Source: Neorickettsia sennetsu str. Miyayama (GTDB taxonomy: Bacteria > Pseudomonadota > Alphaproteobacteria > Rickettsiales > Anaplasmataceae). From it: DNA of 64,000 nt. The DNA lies in NCBI RefSeq assembly GCF_000013165.1, contig NC_007798.1, positions 795,007-859,006 of the forward strand. The letters are read 5' to 3'. Below are positions 52,298 to 61,559 of this stretch, one piece after another. How positions within the stretch are numbered: the first letter of the stretch is position 1; the number at the start of each line of letters is the position of its first letter. The notes beneath the pieces are model-generated. The model ran no database searches. It worked only from the letters and a program-made list of their open reading frames with translations, and was not told where the DNA came from. The translations under genes and the position numbers were made by a program.

Positions 52298-54037
52298 TCA
52301 TTCTTTTTCTGCCTCCCGAATCTTTACCAAGATTCTTTGAGCTTCTTCCATTTTGTTCTCATCTAGATCAGATGAATGAATCATTCGTCGATACTCTTCT
52401 CGGAGTTCGTCGCGCCATAATTGTTTCTGCAGTCTATCCCATAAAAAGGTTGCTTTTTCTATATCATCCGGAAGCGAAGCTAAATCACTCAGAAGCTTAT
52501 AAGACGCTTCTGTCTCGCTGTCTGCAAGCAATGCCCTTTCAAGAGATGCACCACTAATATCGATTGAGGTGTTGAGCAATTGCACTATGGAGGATTGGAG
52601 TTTTACATGTCGTGGATCGCTCAATTTTAACAAAGAAAAGTATTCTTCACGATCACCATTCCGCAGAATTTCTGGAAATTTTATAACTATCTTCAGCAAT
52701 AAGACTTTCTTATCTACGTGTATACTGGCGGAGGAAGAAAGTTTTTTAACATCTACAAAATGCGTGGCGTCTTCGCCACCCCTATACGCAGGAATAAAAT
52801 TACGCTGACGAAGACTCCTTTTAAGTAAAAAGATTTGCTGCTGAAAAAAATCTTGGAAATGTTTTCTAATTTTATAGTCCTTCACGTTTATCAGATATTT
52901 TTCTAAGATCTTTTCCAACTCTATAAAGTCCTCTGGCGAACTGCATTGCCTCCCGTATTTAGCTAAAAAGAATATTGTATCAGATAAACTTCTGGCACCA
53001 TCTAAAACACGCTGAAACGCAGCTCTATCACTTCTCACAAGATCATCGGGATCTTTACCTATGGGTAAGAAAGAGAAAGTAGTTTTTATCTCTAGAGAAT
53101 TTATGAACTCATCCATGATGAGCTCCACTACTCTACCAGCAGCTTTTATTCCAGCATTGTCACCATCAAAACAAAATATTAGGTTTCTCCTTAATCGGTT
53201 GAGTAGTTTAAGATGATGTGACGTTATAGACGTTCCTAAGATACCCAAAACACTTTTATACCCAAATTGGCAGAGAGATATAACATCCATATATCCCTCT
53301 ACTAATATAATGGGTTCTTCAGAATTCTTCGGAATCTTATCAATGTTATAAAGCAGTTCACTCTTTTTGAAAAATTCCGTTTCACAAGAGTTTATGTACT
53401 TTGGGAAAATACCCTCCTTTACAACCCTACTTCCAAATCCAATTACTTTTCCCTGTATATTGTGTATTGGAAAAACCAGTCTATCTCTGAAGTAACATCT
53501 ACCCAGTTTATCAAGGACTCCAGAATTTTTAATCACAGTGCTAGGAAAATTCTTAGTTTTGTTGATGAAGGAGGTCAAATTAGAAGGACAATAACCCAAC
53601 TTAAATTCAGAAATCACATCATCATCTAGACGGTTTCTTATGTAGTAACTTGCTTCTTGACCGACTCTAGAGTTCAAATTACTACAAAACCAATCTCTTA
53701 ACTCTTCTAAAAATTGGAATACTTGGATAAAACTTTCTGTCCCAGAATTTTTCTTGTCTATTTTTATGCCTATGCTGGAAGCTAACTCTTCAACAGCTTC
53801 GCTCAGATCTAATCGTTTTGTTAGGGAAACAAAATCTATAACGTCGCCACTTTTACCACAACCAAAACAATAAAAGAATTTACCTTTATCATTCACCGAG
53901 AACGAAGGCGTCTTTTCTTGATGGAATGGACATCTTCCAATAAGTCTAGATCCAACTCTTTTGAGTTTAACCGTCCTACTTACAACCTCGGAAACAGGAA
54001 TCCTTTCTTTAATTAGTTCTATGTATTTTTTTAACAC
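52298..54037 (-). CDS. dnaG: DNA primase
   Basis: A 579-residue primase. The zinc-binding domain at residues 36-61 is RCPFHQEKTPSFSV ... YCFGCGKSGDVIDF. The catalytic core includes NDVISEFKLGYCP-type and FRDRLVFPIHNIQGKVIGFG segments, and TOPRIM PIILVEGYMDVISLCQFGYK with CFDGDNAGIKAA and SFLPIGKDPDDLV acidic motifs. The C-terminal helicase-interaction region is divergent, as is usual. It makes RNA primers for replication. Confidence 0.96.
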   Translation of the reverse strand: MLKKYIELIKERIPVSEVVSRTVKLKRVGSRLIGRCPFHQEKTPSFSVNDKGKFFYCFGCGKSGDVIDFVSLTKRLDLSEAVEELASSIGIKIDKKNSGTESFIQVFQFLEELRDWFCSNLNSRVGQEASYYIRNRLDDDVISEFKLGYCPSNLTSFINKTKNFPSTVIKNSGVLDKLGRCYFRDRLVFPIHNIQGKVIGFGSRVVKEGIFPKYINSCETEFFKKSELLYNIDKIPKNSEEPIILVEGYMDVISLCQFGYKSVLGILGTSITSHHLKLLNRLRRNLIFCFDGDNAGIKAAGRVVELIMDEFINSLEIKTTFSFLPIGKDPDDLVRSDRAAFQRVLDGARSLSDTIFFLAKYGRQCSSPEDFIELEKILEKYLINVKDYKIRKHFQDFFQQQIFLLKRSLRQRNFIPAYRGGEDATHFVDVKKLSSSASIHVDKKVLLLKIVIKFPEILRNGDREEYFSLLKLSDPRHVKLQSSIVQLLNTSIDISGASLERALLADSETEASYKLLSDLASLPDDIEKATFLWDRLQKQLWRDELREEYRRMIHSSDLDENKMEEAQRILVKIREAEKE

Positions 54038-54077
54038 AGAGACAAAACACGCGACCTAAGAAAAAAGAGGAAGTTCC

Positions 54078-54443
54078 TCATATTCTATCACCAAGAACAA
54101 CAAAGGCTATTGCATAGTCCCCATCATCACTAAGAGAAATTTGGGAATTCCGAAGCATCCTGTCTTTAAAGTAAATGAATGGTTTTCCTTTATAATTATT
54201 CCTTATCGAGATCTGTTTAATTGCTAGGCCTATAGCGTGTCCTCGGGCTTTTATTATGGCTTCTTTTGCAGCAAAACGTTTTGCCAAATACGAGATCATA
54301 CCCTTCCCACGGTGGGTTTCGGCTTCTTTTATTTCGTTCATGTCGAAAAATCTCGAAAGAAATTTCTGCTGGTAAAGTTCTAGCACTTTCTCGATGCGAG
54401 ATAGTTTCACAATATCGACTCCTATGCTGATTTTTCTCCTCAT
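54078..54443 (-). CDS. acpS: holo-ACP synthase
   Basis: A 121-residue phosphopantetheinyl transferase activating ACP. SIGVDIVKLSRIEKVLELY at the N-terminus has the metal-binding Asp. YLAKRFAAKEAIIKARGHAI has the KxxxKEAxxKA signature. The rest (ISIRNNYKGKPFIYF) follows the family. It starts the dnaG-fabD-era set. Confidence 0.95.
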   Translation of the reverse strand: MRRKISIGVDIVKLSRIEKVLELYQQKFLSRFFDMNEIKEAETHRGKGMISYLAKRFAAKEAIIKARGHAIGLAIKQISIRNNYKGKPFIYFKDRMLRNSQISLSDDGDYAIAFVVLGDRI

Positions 54444-54607
54444 CTATTGAGAATTACCTGAATCCATAATACTTTTTGCTGTGACTATACTGTTGTGCCC
54501 AAAACACGGAAATTAAAATCCCGATGATTGTTAAAAGGGAAGATAATTGTCCTAGCATTTTGCAGATTTAAAACTCTTTGTTAGACTTAGCCAAAATACT
54601 AACACGC

Positions 54608-55780
54608 ATGAAAAAGTTGATAAATGACAAACTAGAAAATAAAACTGATGAAAGTTCTTCGGATGCCCGGTACAGGGCAAGGATGACCGAACAGCAACAG
54701 AATCATTTAGAAGAGTTAAAAAAGTTACAAGAGAGTTTCAAAGAAAAGACCGAAGGCATAAGCGACATCGAGTTTCGTGGAGACTTTGCATCTGATATCA
54801 ACGAGGAAGACGAATTAAAAGCTGAAAAAAAAGTAGAAGTATCTAGAAGAAAGGGACTTTTCAGAGTAATCGCTGATAAATTCTCTTTTGTTGTTCGTCC
54901 ATCCAATTGGGCAAAAGTCATATCTAGCCTTAGGAGTTTGTTCGGTGGAAAGTCCGTTGATCAGCTTCTTTTAGAAATAAAGGCTGGAAACAAGACGATC
55001 AAGTCTCTTCTTGCTCTTCTGAAGCACAAGGAAAAACTTTCCTTGCAGATTAGGATAGCAGCTTTATTAAGGGAAATCAGGCTCAGTAGAAACATAGGTA
55101 GAGAGTCCTTGAATAGAATTTCGGCTATCCAAAGTAGCTTGATTTCAAGTCTCAGTACGGCAGTTAGGGAGAGTTCTGGAAAGACAGATCTACAAAAGCT
55201 TTTGGGCTATCAGCACCAGGCTTCAGCACAGTCGAAGTTCCTTACTACACAGCTTGTTAAAGATGTACAGGTTTCGCATTCAGCTACACAAAGCCAAACC
55301 AAACCATATGACCCAAGAAGTGAATGTCCTCCTAGTTTCTTTCCGGCGTATTATGTATTTAGTGAGTCTCAGTCTCATACATGGATAGATGACCTACAGA
55401 TTCTGAAGGGGATAAATATGCCGGCCACCCTGAAAAATCTCTTCTCTGAAGTCAAGAACAGGATAATCGCGGCTTTTTCCGCGGAGGTTTTAGGCACAGC
55501 TACAGTTGGCATGCAGATGCAAACAGCGACAGCTTCTAGTAGCAGGAGAGCAGAAAATCCTTTTGGTCAAGATTCTCATATTCAACATGGGCATATTTTC
55601 GAACACCGTTCCCATCGCCATGGGAGTGGATGTCCTTGTTGTAGTAGTGTACTTGAGACAAGTCAATCATTACAATTCTCTTACTCACAGTCCGCTATAA
55701 GATTAGGAGGACCAAGTGATATCCTCTCTTCAGCGCGTTGTAACCTAGCTGCAAGAACGCAAGTGCAGGTGCAGATCTAG
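54608..55780 (+). CDS. unrecognised 390-residue protein with coiled-coil and Cys/His-rich tail
   Basis: From the ATG at 54608 (MKKLINDKLENKTDESSSDA) the order is a charged coiled-coil region (RMTEQQQNHLEELKKLQESF), an acidic/basic linker, a helical region with many Leu/Arg (IKAGNKTIKSLLALLKHKEK), then a low-complexity Ser/Gln segment. A tail with HIQHGHIFEHRSHRHGSGCP, then CCSS, is a possible metal-binding cluster. No signal peptide or transmembrane helix is seen. A TTG at 54578 is an alternative start. I know no family like it. The composition and Ser/Gln content suggest a secreted or surface protein, but this is inference. Confidence 0.7.
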   Translation: MKKLINDKLENKTDESSSDARYRARMTEQQQNHLEELKKLQESFKEKTEGISDIEFRGDFASDINEEDELKAEKKVEVSRRKGLFRVIADKFSFVVRPSNWAKVISSLRSLFGGKSVDQLLLEIKAGNKTIKSLLALLKHKEKLSLQIRIAALLREIRLSRNIGRESLNRISAIQSSLISSLSTAVRESSGKTDLQKLLGYQHQASAQSKFLTTQLVKDVQVSHSATQSQTKPYDPRSECPPSFFPAYYVFSESQSHTWIDDLQILKGINMPATLKNLFSEVKNRIIAAFSAEVLGTATVGMQMQTATASSSRRAENPFGQDSHIQHGHIFEHRSHRHGSGCPCCSSVLETSQSLQFSYSQSAIRLGGPSDILSSARCNLAARTQVQVQI

Positions 55781-55933
55781 TAGTTTTTCTGTGCTTGGAG
55801 ATGGAATACCAGTGATGCAGAGATTAACTCTAACTCACTTTACAAGAGAGGAGTGTGTAATCACAGCCACAAAAGTCTAGCACTCTCATAGCTTTCGAAA
55901 AGAAGTCCATGCAGAAATTAAAAAGAATGAGTA

Positions 55934-56491
55934 TTATTTTACTATAGGAAGCGTAATGCCAGCTTGACCCATATATTTGCCTTTTGCATCTTTATATGAA
56001 ACATCACAATTAGTGCTACCCTTTAGAAAAATCATCTGACACACACCCTCGTTTGAGTAAATCTTTGCCGGTAATGGTGTAGTGTTGGAAAACTCAAGGG
56101 TAACATGACCTTCCCATTCAGGCTCAAGGGGCGTTACATTTACTATTATTCCGCACCTAGCATATGTAGACTTCCCCAAACAGATGACTATGACACCACG
56201 AGGAACTCTAAAATATTCGATCGTACACCCTAGTGCAAAGCTGTTCGGTGGAATAATACAGAAATCTCCTGTCCTCTCTATGAGCATTGATTCGTCAAAG
56301 TTTTTTGGATCGACCTGCGAAACTGCAAGATTCGTAAAAATCTTGAATTTATTTGATACTCTCGCATCGTATCCGTATGAGGAAAGCCCATAAGAAATAA
56401 CACCAGTAGAGATTTTGGACGACACAAACGGCTCTATCATCCTAGATTCTAAAGCCTTGGACTTTATCCATTGATCAGGCATTACGGGCAT
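55934..56491 (-). CDS. dcd: dCTP deaminase
   Basis: A 185-residue enzyme converting dCTP to dUTP. The blocks [40 protein letters not shown] and [20 protein letters not shown], then [20 protein letters not shown], match the family; [12 protein letters not shown] is the alphaproteobacterial version. The catalytic Glu lies in TLEFSNTT. The product feeds dut-dependent dUMP and then thymidylate synthesis. Confidence 0.96.
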   Translation of the reverse strand: MPVMPDQWIKSKALESRMIEPFVSSKISTGVISYGLSSYGYDARVSNKFKIFTNLAVSQVDPKNFDESMLIERTGDFCIIPPNSFALGCTIEYFRVPRGVIVICLGKSTYARCGIIVNVTPLEPEWEGHVTLEFSNTTPLPAKIYSNEGVCQMIFLKGSTNCDVSYKDAKGKYMGQAGITLPIVK

Positions 56492-56888
56492 TTTAAGGTT
56501 TGAAGTTCCTAGAAGTAACCTAACTCTTATACATCAATATGACTAAAACCTCCATACAAACTGGCTTTATGTGACTCACACAAATTTTATTTTGTAGGTA
56601 AAAGTAACTCTCTTTGATCAATTCTAAGCATTAGTAGAAAAAGAAAAACACATTGTGTTCAACAACAGAGTATTGGATCCATGACTTTTTTCTAAAAATG
56701 CCCAATACACGAGGAAAAATAATCCCACATTACGAAACCAAGGTACTATAAAAAACAGCATCCCTTTCATGCACGTTTATCAAGACTCTGAACTAGTAAG
56801 TTTCAATGACCTGAAAACAAGTAGCTATCCTTTTGCATTAAGGTAGTTCGTATTCAGATTAGTTTTGGTGTAACTATAAATAAAATAG
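56492..56888. other. 397-nt gap between divergent dcd and purK
   Basis: No gene, RNA or repeat is recognised. The right end has TATAAAT (near 56875) and a GTGTAACTATAAATAAAAT block just before purK that could be its -10 region, without a convincing -35. Confidence 0.35.
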
Positions 56889-57938
56889 ATGGACCTTTAT
56901 AGTAGGAAAATGCAGCGCATTGGAATAATCGGAGGCGGACAGCTAGGAAAAATGACAGCCATAGCTGCATATAACCTGGGTTTTAAAGTTTGTGTCCTAG
57001 CAGAGAAGGAGAACTCCCCAGCTATAGATGTAGCCAGAGATTATGTTGTTTCACCTTTCCTCGACAGGTCAGGGATTCTTAACTTTGTAGAACATGTAGA
57101 CGCTATAACATTTGAGAGCGAAAACATACCAACAGAGACGCTTGATCTACTCCACGATAAGTTCGACGTTCCAAATACTAAAGCGATTAAGGTAGCACAG
57201 GACAGGTTCTTAGAAAAAGAATTCTTAAGGAAAAATGGAATACCAACTACCGAATATTGGTACATCGAAAAGGAGGAGGACCTTGATAGTGTAGATTTTC
57301 CAGCAATATTAAAAACAATCAATGGTGGCTATGATGGAAAAGGACAATTCCTCCTAGAGGATCATGATTATGTAAGAAGAGAAGCCGGAAACCTCAAATT
57401 CCCTCTAATAGCAGAAAAGTTATTTAGGATAAGTAAAGAATTCTCCATAATAGTTTCGAGAAATGAAACTGGAAGTGTGTGTTTTCCGATAGCAGAAAAT
57501 GTTCATGTTAATGGAATACTCAAAACATCCAGCGTGCCAGCTGTACTTCCTCATCATGTCGCACTTGAAATAAAAAACATAGGATTTCAAATAGCAGATC
57601 TATTAGAAATAAAGGGTCTCTTGTGTGTAGAATTTTTTCTCGACGAAGATAACAAGCTAGTTGTGAATGAAATCGCTCCTAGACCACACAATTCTGGTCA
57701 CTGGAGCATGGATTGCTGCGACATTGACCAATTTGAAGAACTGGTTCTTGCAATTACAGGTAATAAACTCAAAAAGCCTAATCTCGTAGTTCCGTGCACA
57801 ATGAAGAATATTCTTGGCAATGAAATAAATACTTGGAAAGATTTATTCCTACAAAAAAATGTAAAACTCTACAACTATGGTAAAGAACAGCCTAAAATCC
57901 TAAGGAAAATGGGGCATATAAACATTCTGCATCCGTAA
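56889..57938 (+). CDS. purK: N5-carboxyaminoimidazole ribonucleotide synthase
   Basis: A 349-residue ATP-grasp enzyme of purine synthesis. RIGIIGGGQLGKMTAIAAYN is the dinucleotide-like N-terminus. FPAILKTINGGYDGKGQFLL and CVEFFLDEDNKLVVNEIAPR are the ATP-grasp core, with the NEIAPRPHNSGHWSMDCCD metal/substrate site. The ATG at 56889 gives 349 residues; an ATG seven codons later (56910) begins closer to the family motif. purD elsewhere in the window belongs to the same pathway. Confidence 0.96.
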   Translation: MDLYSRKMQRIGIIGGGQLGKMTAIAAYNLGFKVCVLAEKENSPAIDVARDYVVSPFLDRSGILNFVEHVDAITFESENIPTETLDLLHDKFDVPNTKAIKVAQDRFLEKEFLRKNGIPTTEYWYIEKEEDLDSVDFPAILKTINGGYDGKGQFLLEDHDYVRREAGNLKFPLIAEKLFRISKEFSIIVSRNETGSVCFPIAENVHVNGILKTSSVPAVLPHHVALEIKNIGFQIADLLEIKGLLCVEFFLDEDNKLVVNEIAPRPHNSGHWSMDCCDIDQFEELVLAITGNKLKKPNLVVPCTMKNILGNEINTWKDLFLQKNVKLYNYGKEQPKILRKMGHINILHP

Positions 57939-58017
57939 GACATCCTCAAGTGTTTGTTTTACTTGATTCATGTAAGAGAGAACAAGCATCCTAAGAAAGA
58001 TGTAACTTACAAACATT

Positions 58018-58653
58018 TTACGTCCGCAAGATATTCTCAAGGTCATCTTTAAATTTTGTTAGATTTTTCTCTTCGAAATTTCCATCGTCCTTTATTACGA
58101 TCTCCGGATTCACTGAGTAGAATCTGATTCCACCACTTTGGACCGAAGCATTAATCATAAGCGTAAGTTCATATAGACACTTTTTCGAAAATAAGTAGGA
58201 GAAATACTTTTTGCTTCCGCGGTTCTTAACTAGTGCATCGACGATATTGATGACTTTCCCACCTTTAGGATTATGAGAAATAAATCTTTGCATCAGAATA
58301 AGTGGTGCAAGAACATGTATCCGGTAATAGCTATCAAACAGATCTTGACTAGATGTCTCTACACTATCTTGTACAAAAAACGATGCGTTATTTACAAGTA
58401 GATTAAGATACGGAAAAAAGGCAAATGACTCATCTATTATTCCCCCGAGATGCCCGGAAAGAATTAGATCTTCCTGATATATATGAGTTCGTATTTTGTA
58501 TGTTTCCTCTAATCTATTTTTTAATAAAACTACATCACCATAGGACTTGTTGTAGTGTAGGATCAGGTCATATCCATAACTTGCAAGAATTTCAGAAATA
58601 AAAGCTCCCAACCTTCTTGCTGAGCCCGTTATTAAAGCCGCTTTCCTTTCCAA
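58018..58653 (-). CDS. short-chain dehydrogenase, FolM/pteridine-reductase-like
   Basis: A 211-residue Rossmann-fold reductase. AALITGSARRLGAFISEILA (TGxxxRLG-type cofactor motif) and LLVNNASFFVQDSVETS are present. The catalytic Tyr and Lys are in FSYLFSKKCL (YxxxK). VNPEIVIKDDGN replaces the usual PGxV segment. The TGSARRLG and NNASxF features resemble FolM and pteridine reductases (tetrahydrofolate/monapterin), so a dihydropteridine substrate is likely but unproven. It is convergent with purK. Confidence 0.8.
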   Translation of the reverse strand: MERKAALITGSARRLGAFISEILASYGYDLILHYNKSYGDVVLLKNRLEETYKIRTHIYQEDLILSGHLGGIIDESFAFFPYLNLLVNNASFFVQDSVETSSQDLFDSYYRIHVLAPLILMQRFISHNPKGGKVINIVDALVKNRGSKKYFSYLFSKKCLYELTLMINASVQSGGIRFYSVNPEIVIKDDGNFEEKNLTKFKDDLENILRT

Positions 58654-58731
58654 AGTAAGTAAATTTTGCTTCTTTAAAAGACAAAATACAAATAGAATTT
58701 TCTACTTTCTAATACTCTACAAAACGTGTAG

Positions 58732-60129
58732 GTGAAAAGACAGTATTCCACGGAGGAGTTTCTAAAATTCTTTAAAGAATCATTTAAAACTCTTTTCCCT
58801 GCCAAAAAGTTCGTAAAGTGTGGATACATAAATGTCATATCAGACAGATTGGTTGCCTGCTTAAACGGGAAAATCAATAGGTTGATAATCAACATTCCTC
58901 CTAGACATATGAAATCCACCTTAGTTAGTGTTGTGTTCCCAGCTTTTGTTCTTTCAAAAGAACCCTCAAAAGGAATAATAGTAGCAAGTTATTCGAGCCT
59001 ACTAAGCACTAAACATTCACTCGAAACAAAACTCGTTATGTCTTCTGAGTGGTACAAAAAAAAGTTCAAAGACACTGTCATATCAAAACATCACAACACA
59101 AAAAATAAATTTTTAACTACCAAGTTAGGATTCCGGCTTGCAACATCAATTTCAGGAACACTTACTGGAGAAGGAGCAGACATCATAGTAGCTGATGATC
59201 CAATAAATGCACTACAGGCAAACAGTAACACATTTAGAGAAAGGACAAAGACTTGGTTCCTAAACACATTTATGACACGCCTAAATCATAGTAAAAAGAG
59301 TATAGTAATCATTGTTATGCAGAGGCTTCATTACGATGATATATGTGGTCACTTAACAAGAACTTCGGACAAGTGGCATGTTATATCACTTCCACTTATT
59401 GCAGAGAGGAAAGAAAAAATTACTTCTATAAACTCAAAAAAGATTCTTTTAAAAAGGAAGGAAGGCGAAATTTTAAATAGAAACTATTTAAAACACGAAA
59501 ATATACCAAAACTGAAAGCAGAGATAGGCACATACGTTTTTGCCTCACAGTACCAACAAAATCCAATTTCAAATATAAACTCGATTATTAGAAGAGAGTG
59601 GATAAAGCGTTACTTAGAAAAAGAAGAGATAAGTGAAATATTATATATATCTCAAAGCTGGGATACAGCAGCTTTTAATACTCAACAGAGTGATTATACA
59701 GTCTGCATTACATTTGCGAGATCGAAAACAGCATTTTATGTTTTAGACGTGTATAGAGAAAAACTAGATTATCCTGAAATAAAAAGAGCAATTGTTGAAA
59801 ACGCAGAGAAATGGAAAGCAAATTACGTTCTTATTGAGAACAAATCAAGTGGACAAGCTTTAGTACAAGAGCTCAGAAGCTCAACAGCTCTACCAATAGT
59901 TTCTGTTACCCCAGTTAGAAAAAAAATAGAAAGACTCTACAGTGTCGTTTCAATATTTGAATCAGGGAAGTTCTATTTACCGTATTCCAGTGAATGGCTG
60001 ACAAATTTCGAACTGGAGCTTTTTAGCTTTCCAGGATCGATTTACGATGACCAAATAGACAGTCTTACACAGTATTTGAACTACGAAATTACGAAAAGTT
60101 ATCCCCAATTGAGTATAAGATTTCTCTAG
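58732..60129 (+). CDS. phage-type terminase large subunit (TerL)
   Basis: A 465-residue protein from a GTG start. The N-terminal ATPase has a deviant Walker A in INIPPRHMKSTLVSVVFP and Walker B GADIIVADDPIN. A conserved motif III IVIIVMQRLHYDDICG follows. The C-terminal nuclease has Asp in SQSWDTAAFNTQQSDYT, ENKSSGQALVQEL and DDQIDSLTQYL. This is the terminase form often found alone in Rickettsiales, and in gene transfer agents, without portal or capsid genes. No phage genes surround it. It may package nothing and serve another role. Confidence 0.9.
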   Translation: MKRQYSTEEFLKFFKESFKTLFPAKKFVKCGYINVISDRLVACLNGKINRLIINIPPRHMKSTLVSVVFPAFVLSKEPSKGIIVASYSSLLSTKHSLETKLVMSSEWYKKKFKDTVISKHHNTKNKFLTTKLGFRLATSISGTLTGEGADIIVADDPINALQANSNTFRERTKTWFLNTFMTRLNHSKKSIVIIVMQRLHYDDICGHLTRTSDKWHVISLPLIAERKEKITSINSKKILLKRKEGEILNRNYLKHENIPKLKAEIGTYVFASQYQQNPISNINSIIRREWIKRYLEKEEISEILYISQSWDTAAFNTQQSDYTVCITFARSKTAFYVLDVYREKLDYPEIKRAIVENAEKWKANYVLIENKSSGQALVQELRSSTALPIVSVTPVRKKIERLYSVVSIFESGKFYLPYSSEWLTNFELELFSFPGSIYDDQIDSLTQYLNYEITKSYPQLSIRFL

Positions 60130-60535
60130 AATCACAATGTTGATAAGTACGTGTAAAACCTGTTTATACAGGGTTTATTGTTTATTGAAATCTTTAATAG
60201 ATCCGGTTGTTTTTAAAATCGTTCAGGATTTTTAAGAGAATTTCAACAAATTTGTTTGAGTGAGTGTCTTATCCCTTTTTTAGTTGAAATTTTTCTCGTT
60301 AATGCAAACTGTTAATATATTACTATGCCCAAGATACGCCAATCTATGCAACACTAGAGTCTATATTTTTACTGCAATTAACAAACTCCGACTTTGTTCA
60401 AAAAACTGTGAAAAAGATTTGATAAACACTTTCCCCTAAAATCACATTAATAATAAAATATATATCTATAAAGTAAGTATGTAGTAGAATTAGAACTTAC
60501 GTTACAGTAACTTACCTATAAGTTTCAAAGCGATT
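60130..60535. other. AT-rich gap before hemE, candidate chromosomal origin (oriC)
   Basis: A 406-nt non-coding, strongly A/T-rich segment. DnaA-box-like sites (8 of 9 to TTATCCACA or its complement) are TTATCCCCA at 60099-60107, inside the terL end, and TGTTGATAA at 60138-60146. A CCTGT-TTAT-ACAGG hairpin lies at 60159-60172. A weak TTAA-N9-TTAA occurs at 60299-60315. In Wolbachia and relatives, and in Caulobacter, the origin lies beside hemE, and hemE begins at 60536. A perfect parS site is 3.4 kb away. No promoter for hemE is assigned. Confidence 0.5.
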
Positions 60536-61510
60536 GTGTCACTGCTAGATAAAAAAATATCCACATGGTTTATGAGACAAGCAGGAAGGTATCTCCCTGA
60601 ATATCTCAAAATATCAAAAGAAATGACTTTTTTTCAGATGTGTGAATCACCTGAAATAGCATCAGAAATAACACTACAACCTATCAAAAGATTTGACCTT
60701 GACGCCGCAATAGTATTTTCTGATATTCTTGTCCTACCAAGAGCTCTTGGTTGTAATATAGATATCAAAAAAAGTACTGGTCCCGTAATAGAGAGGATAA
60801 ATAACCCAAATTGGTTAACATATGATGCGTTCGAGGAGAAAATTTCTCCAACACTAAATACGATTGCTATAACAAGAAAATCTCTTCCACAAAATAAGAG
60901 CCTAATAGGTTTTGCTGGAGGACCGTGGACAGTAGCGCTCTATATCATTGAAGGTGGATGGGATAAGACTTTTTTAAGAACAAAAGAATTCATTAACAAA
61001 AGGTACCATGAGTTCAAAGAAATAATATCGATTTTGACTGATGCAACAATTCAATACTTAAATAAACAACTCAAACACGGTGCGGACTTTATACAAATAT
61101 TTGAAAGTTTTGCTTGGGCAGCATCATCAAACGAGTTTAAAGAGTTCATAGTGGAACCGACGAGAAGAATAGTTTCATCTATTGATGTTCCAGTTATAGG
61201 GTTCCCTAAAGGAGCTGGGGTGTCTTATCTTCAATATGTGAAAGAAACTTCAGTTGACGTAATAAGTACTGACCATTCTCTACCACTCGATTGGATAGCA
61301 GACAATCTTCAAACTCATGCTGTTGTACAGGGAAACCTTGATCCTTATCTTCTGGCATTTAATAAAAAAGAAGCACTTCTGCAAACAGAGAGAATAGTAG
61401 ATGCTTTCTCAGAAAAGAATTTTATCTTCAATCTTGGTCATGGTATTTACAAGGAAACTCCGCTTTCCTCAGTGGAAGCAGTATTAGATTTTATAAGAGC
61501 TAGGAATTAA
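60536..61510 (+). CDS. hemE: uroporphyrinogen decarboxylase
   Basis: A 324-residue haem-pathway enzyme decarboxylating uroporphyrinogen III. TWFMRQAGRYLPEYLKI holds the conserved Arg-x-x-Gly substrate motif. AAIVFSDILVLPRALGCNI has the key Asp. IGFAGGPWTVALYIIEGG, IFESFAWAASSNEF and FNLGHGIYKETP follow. The GTG start makes the N-terminus about 15 residues shorter than in E. coli; an in-frame stop lies at 60491, so little extension is possible. Confidence 0.96.
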   Translation: MSLLDKKISTWFMRQAGRYLPEYLKISKEMTFFQMCESPEIASEITLQPIKRFDLDAAIVFSDILVLPRALGCNIDIKKSTGPVIERINNPNWLTYDAFEEKISPTLNTIAITRKSLPQNKSLIGFAGGPWTVALYIIEGGWDKTFLRTKEFINKRYHEFKEIISILTDATIQYLNKQLKHGADFIQIFESFAWAASSNEFKEFIVEPTRRIVSSIDVPVIGFPKGAGVSYLQYVKETSVDVISTDHSLPLDWIADNLQTHAVVQGNLDPYLLAFNKKEALLQTERIVDAFSEKNFIFNLGHGIYKETPLSSVEAVLDFIRARN

Positions 61511-61559
61511 TAAGTAAATTTGTTACAACTACACCCGTGTCTCTTGTAATTACCTAAAA

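Noticed and set aside
54608..55780. Assigning the unknown protein as an ankyrin or TPR effector
   Set aside because: No 33- or 34-residue repeat period is seen.
60299..60315. TTAA-N9-TTAA as a CtrA site
   Set aside because: CtrA recognises TTAA-N7-TTAA; the spacing here is nine, so it is not counted as a site.
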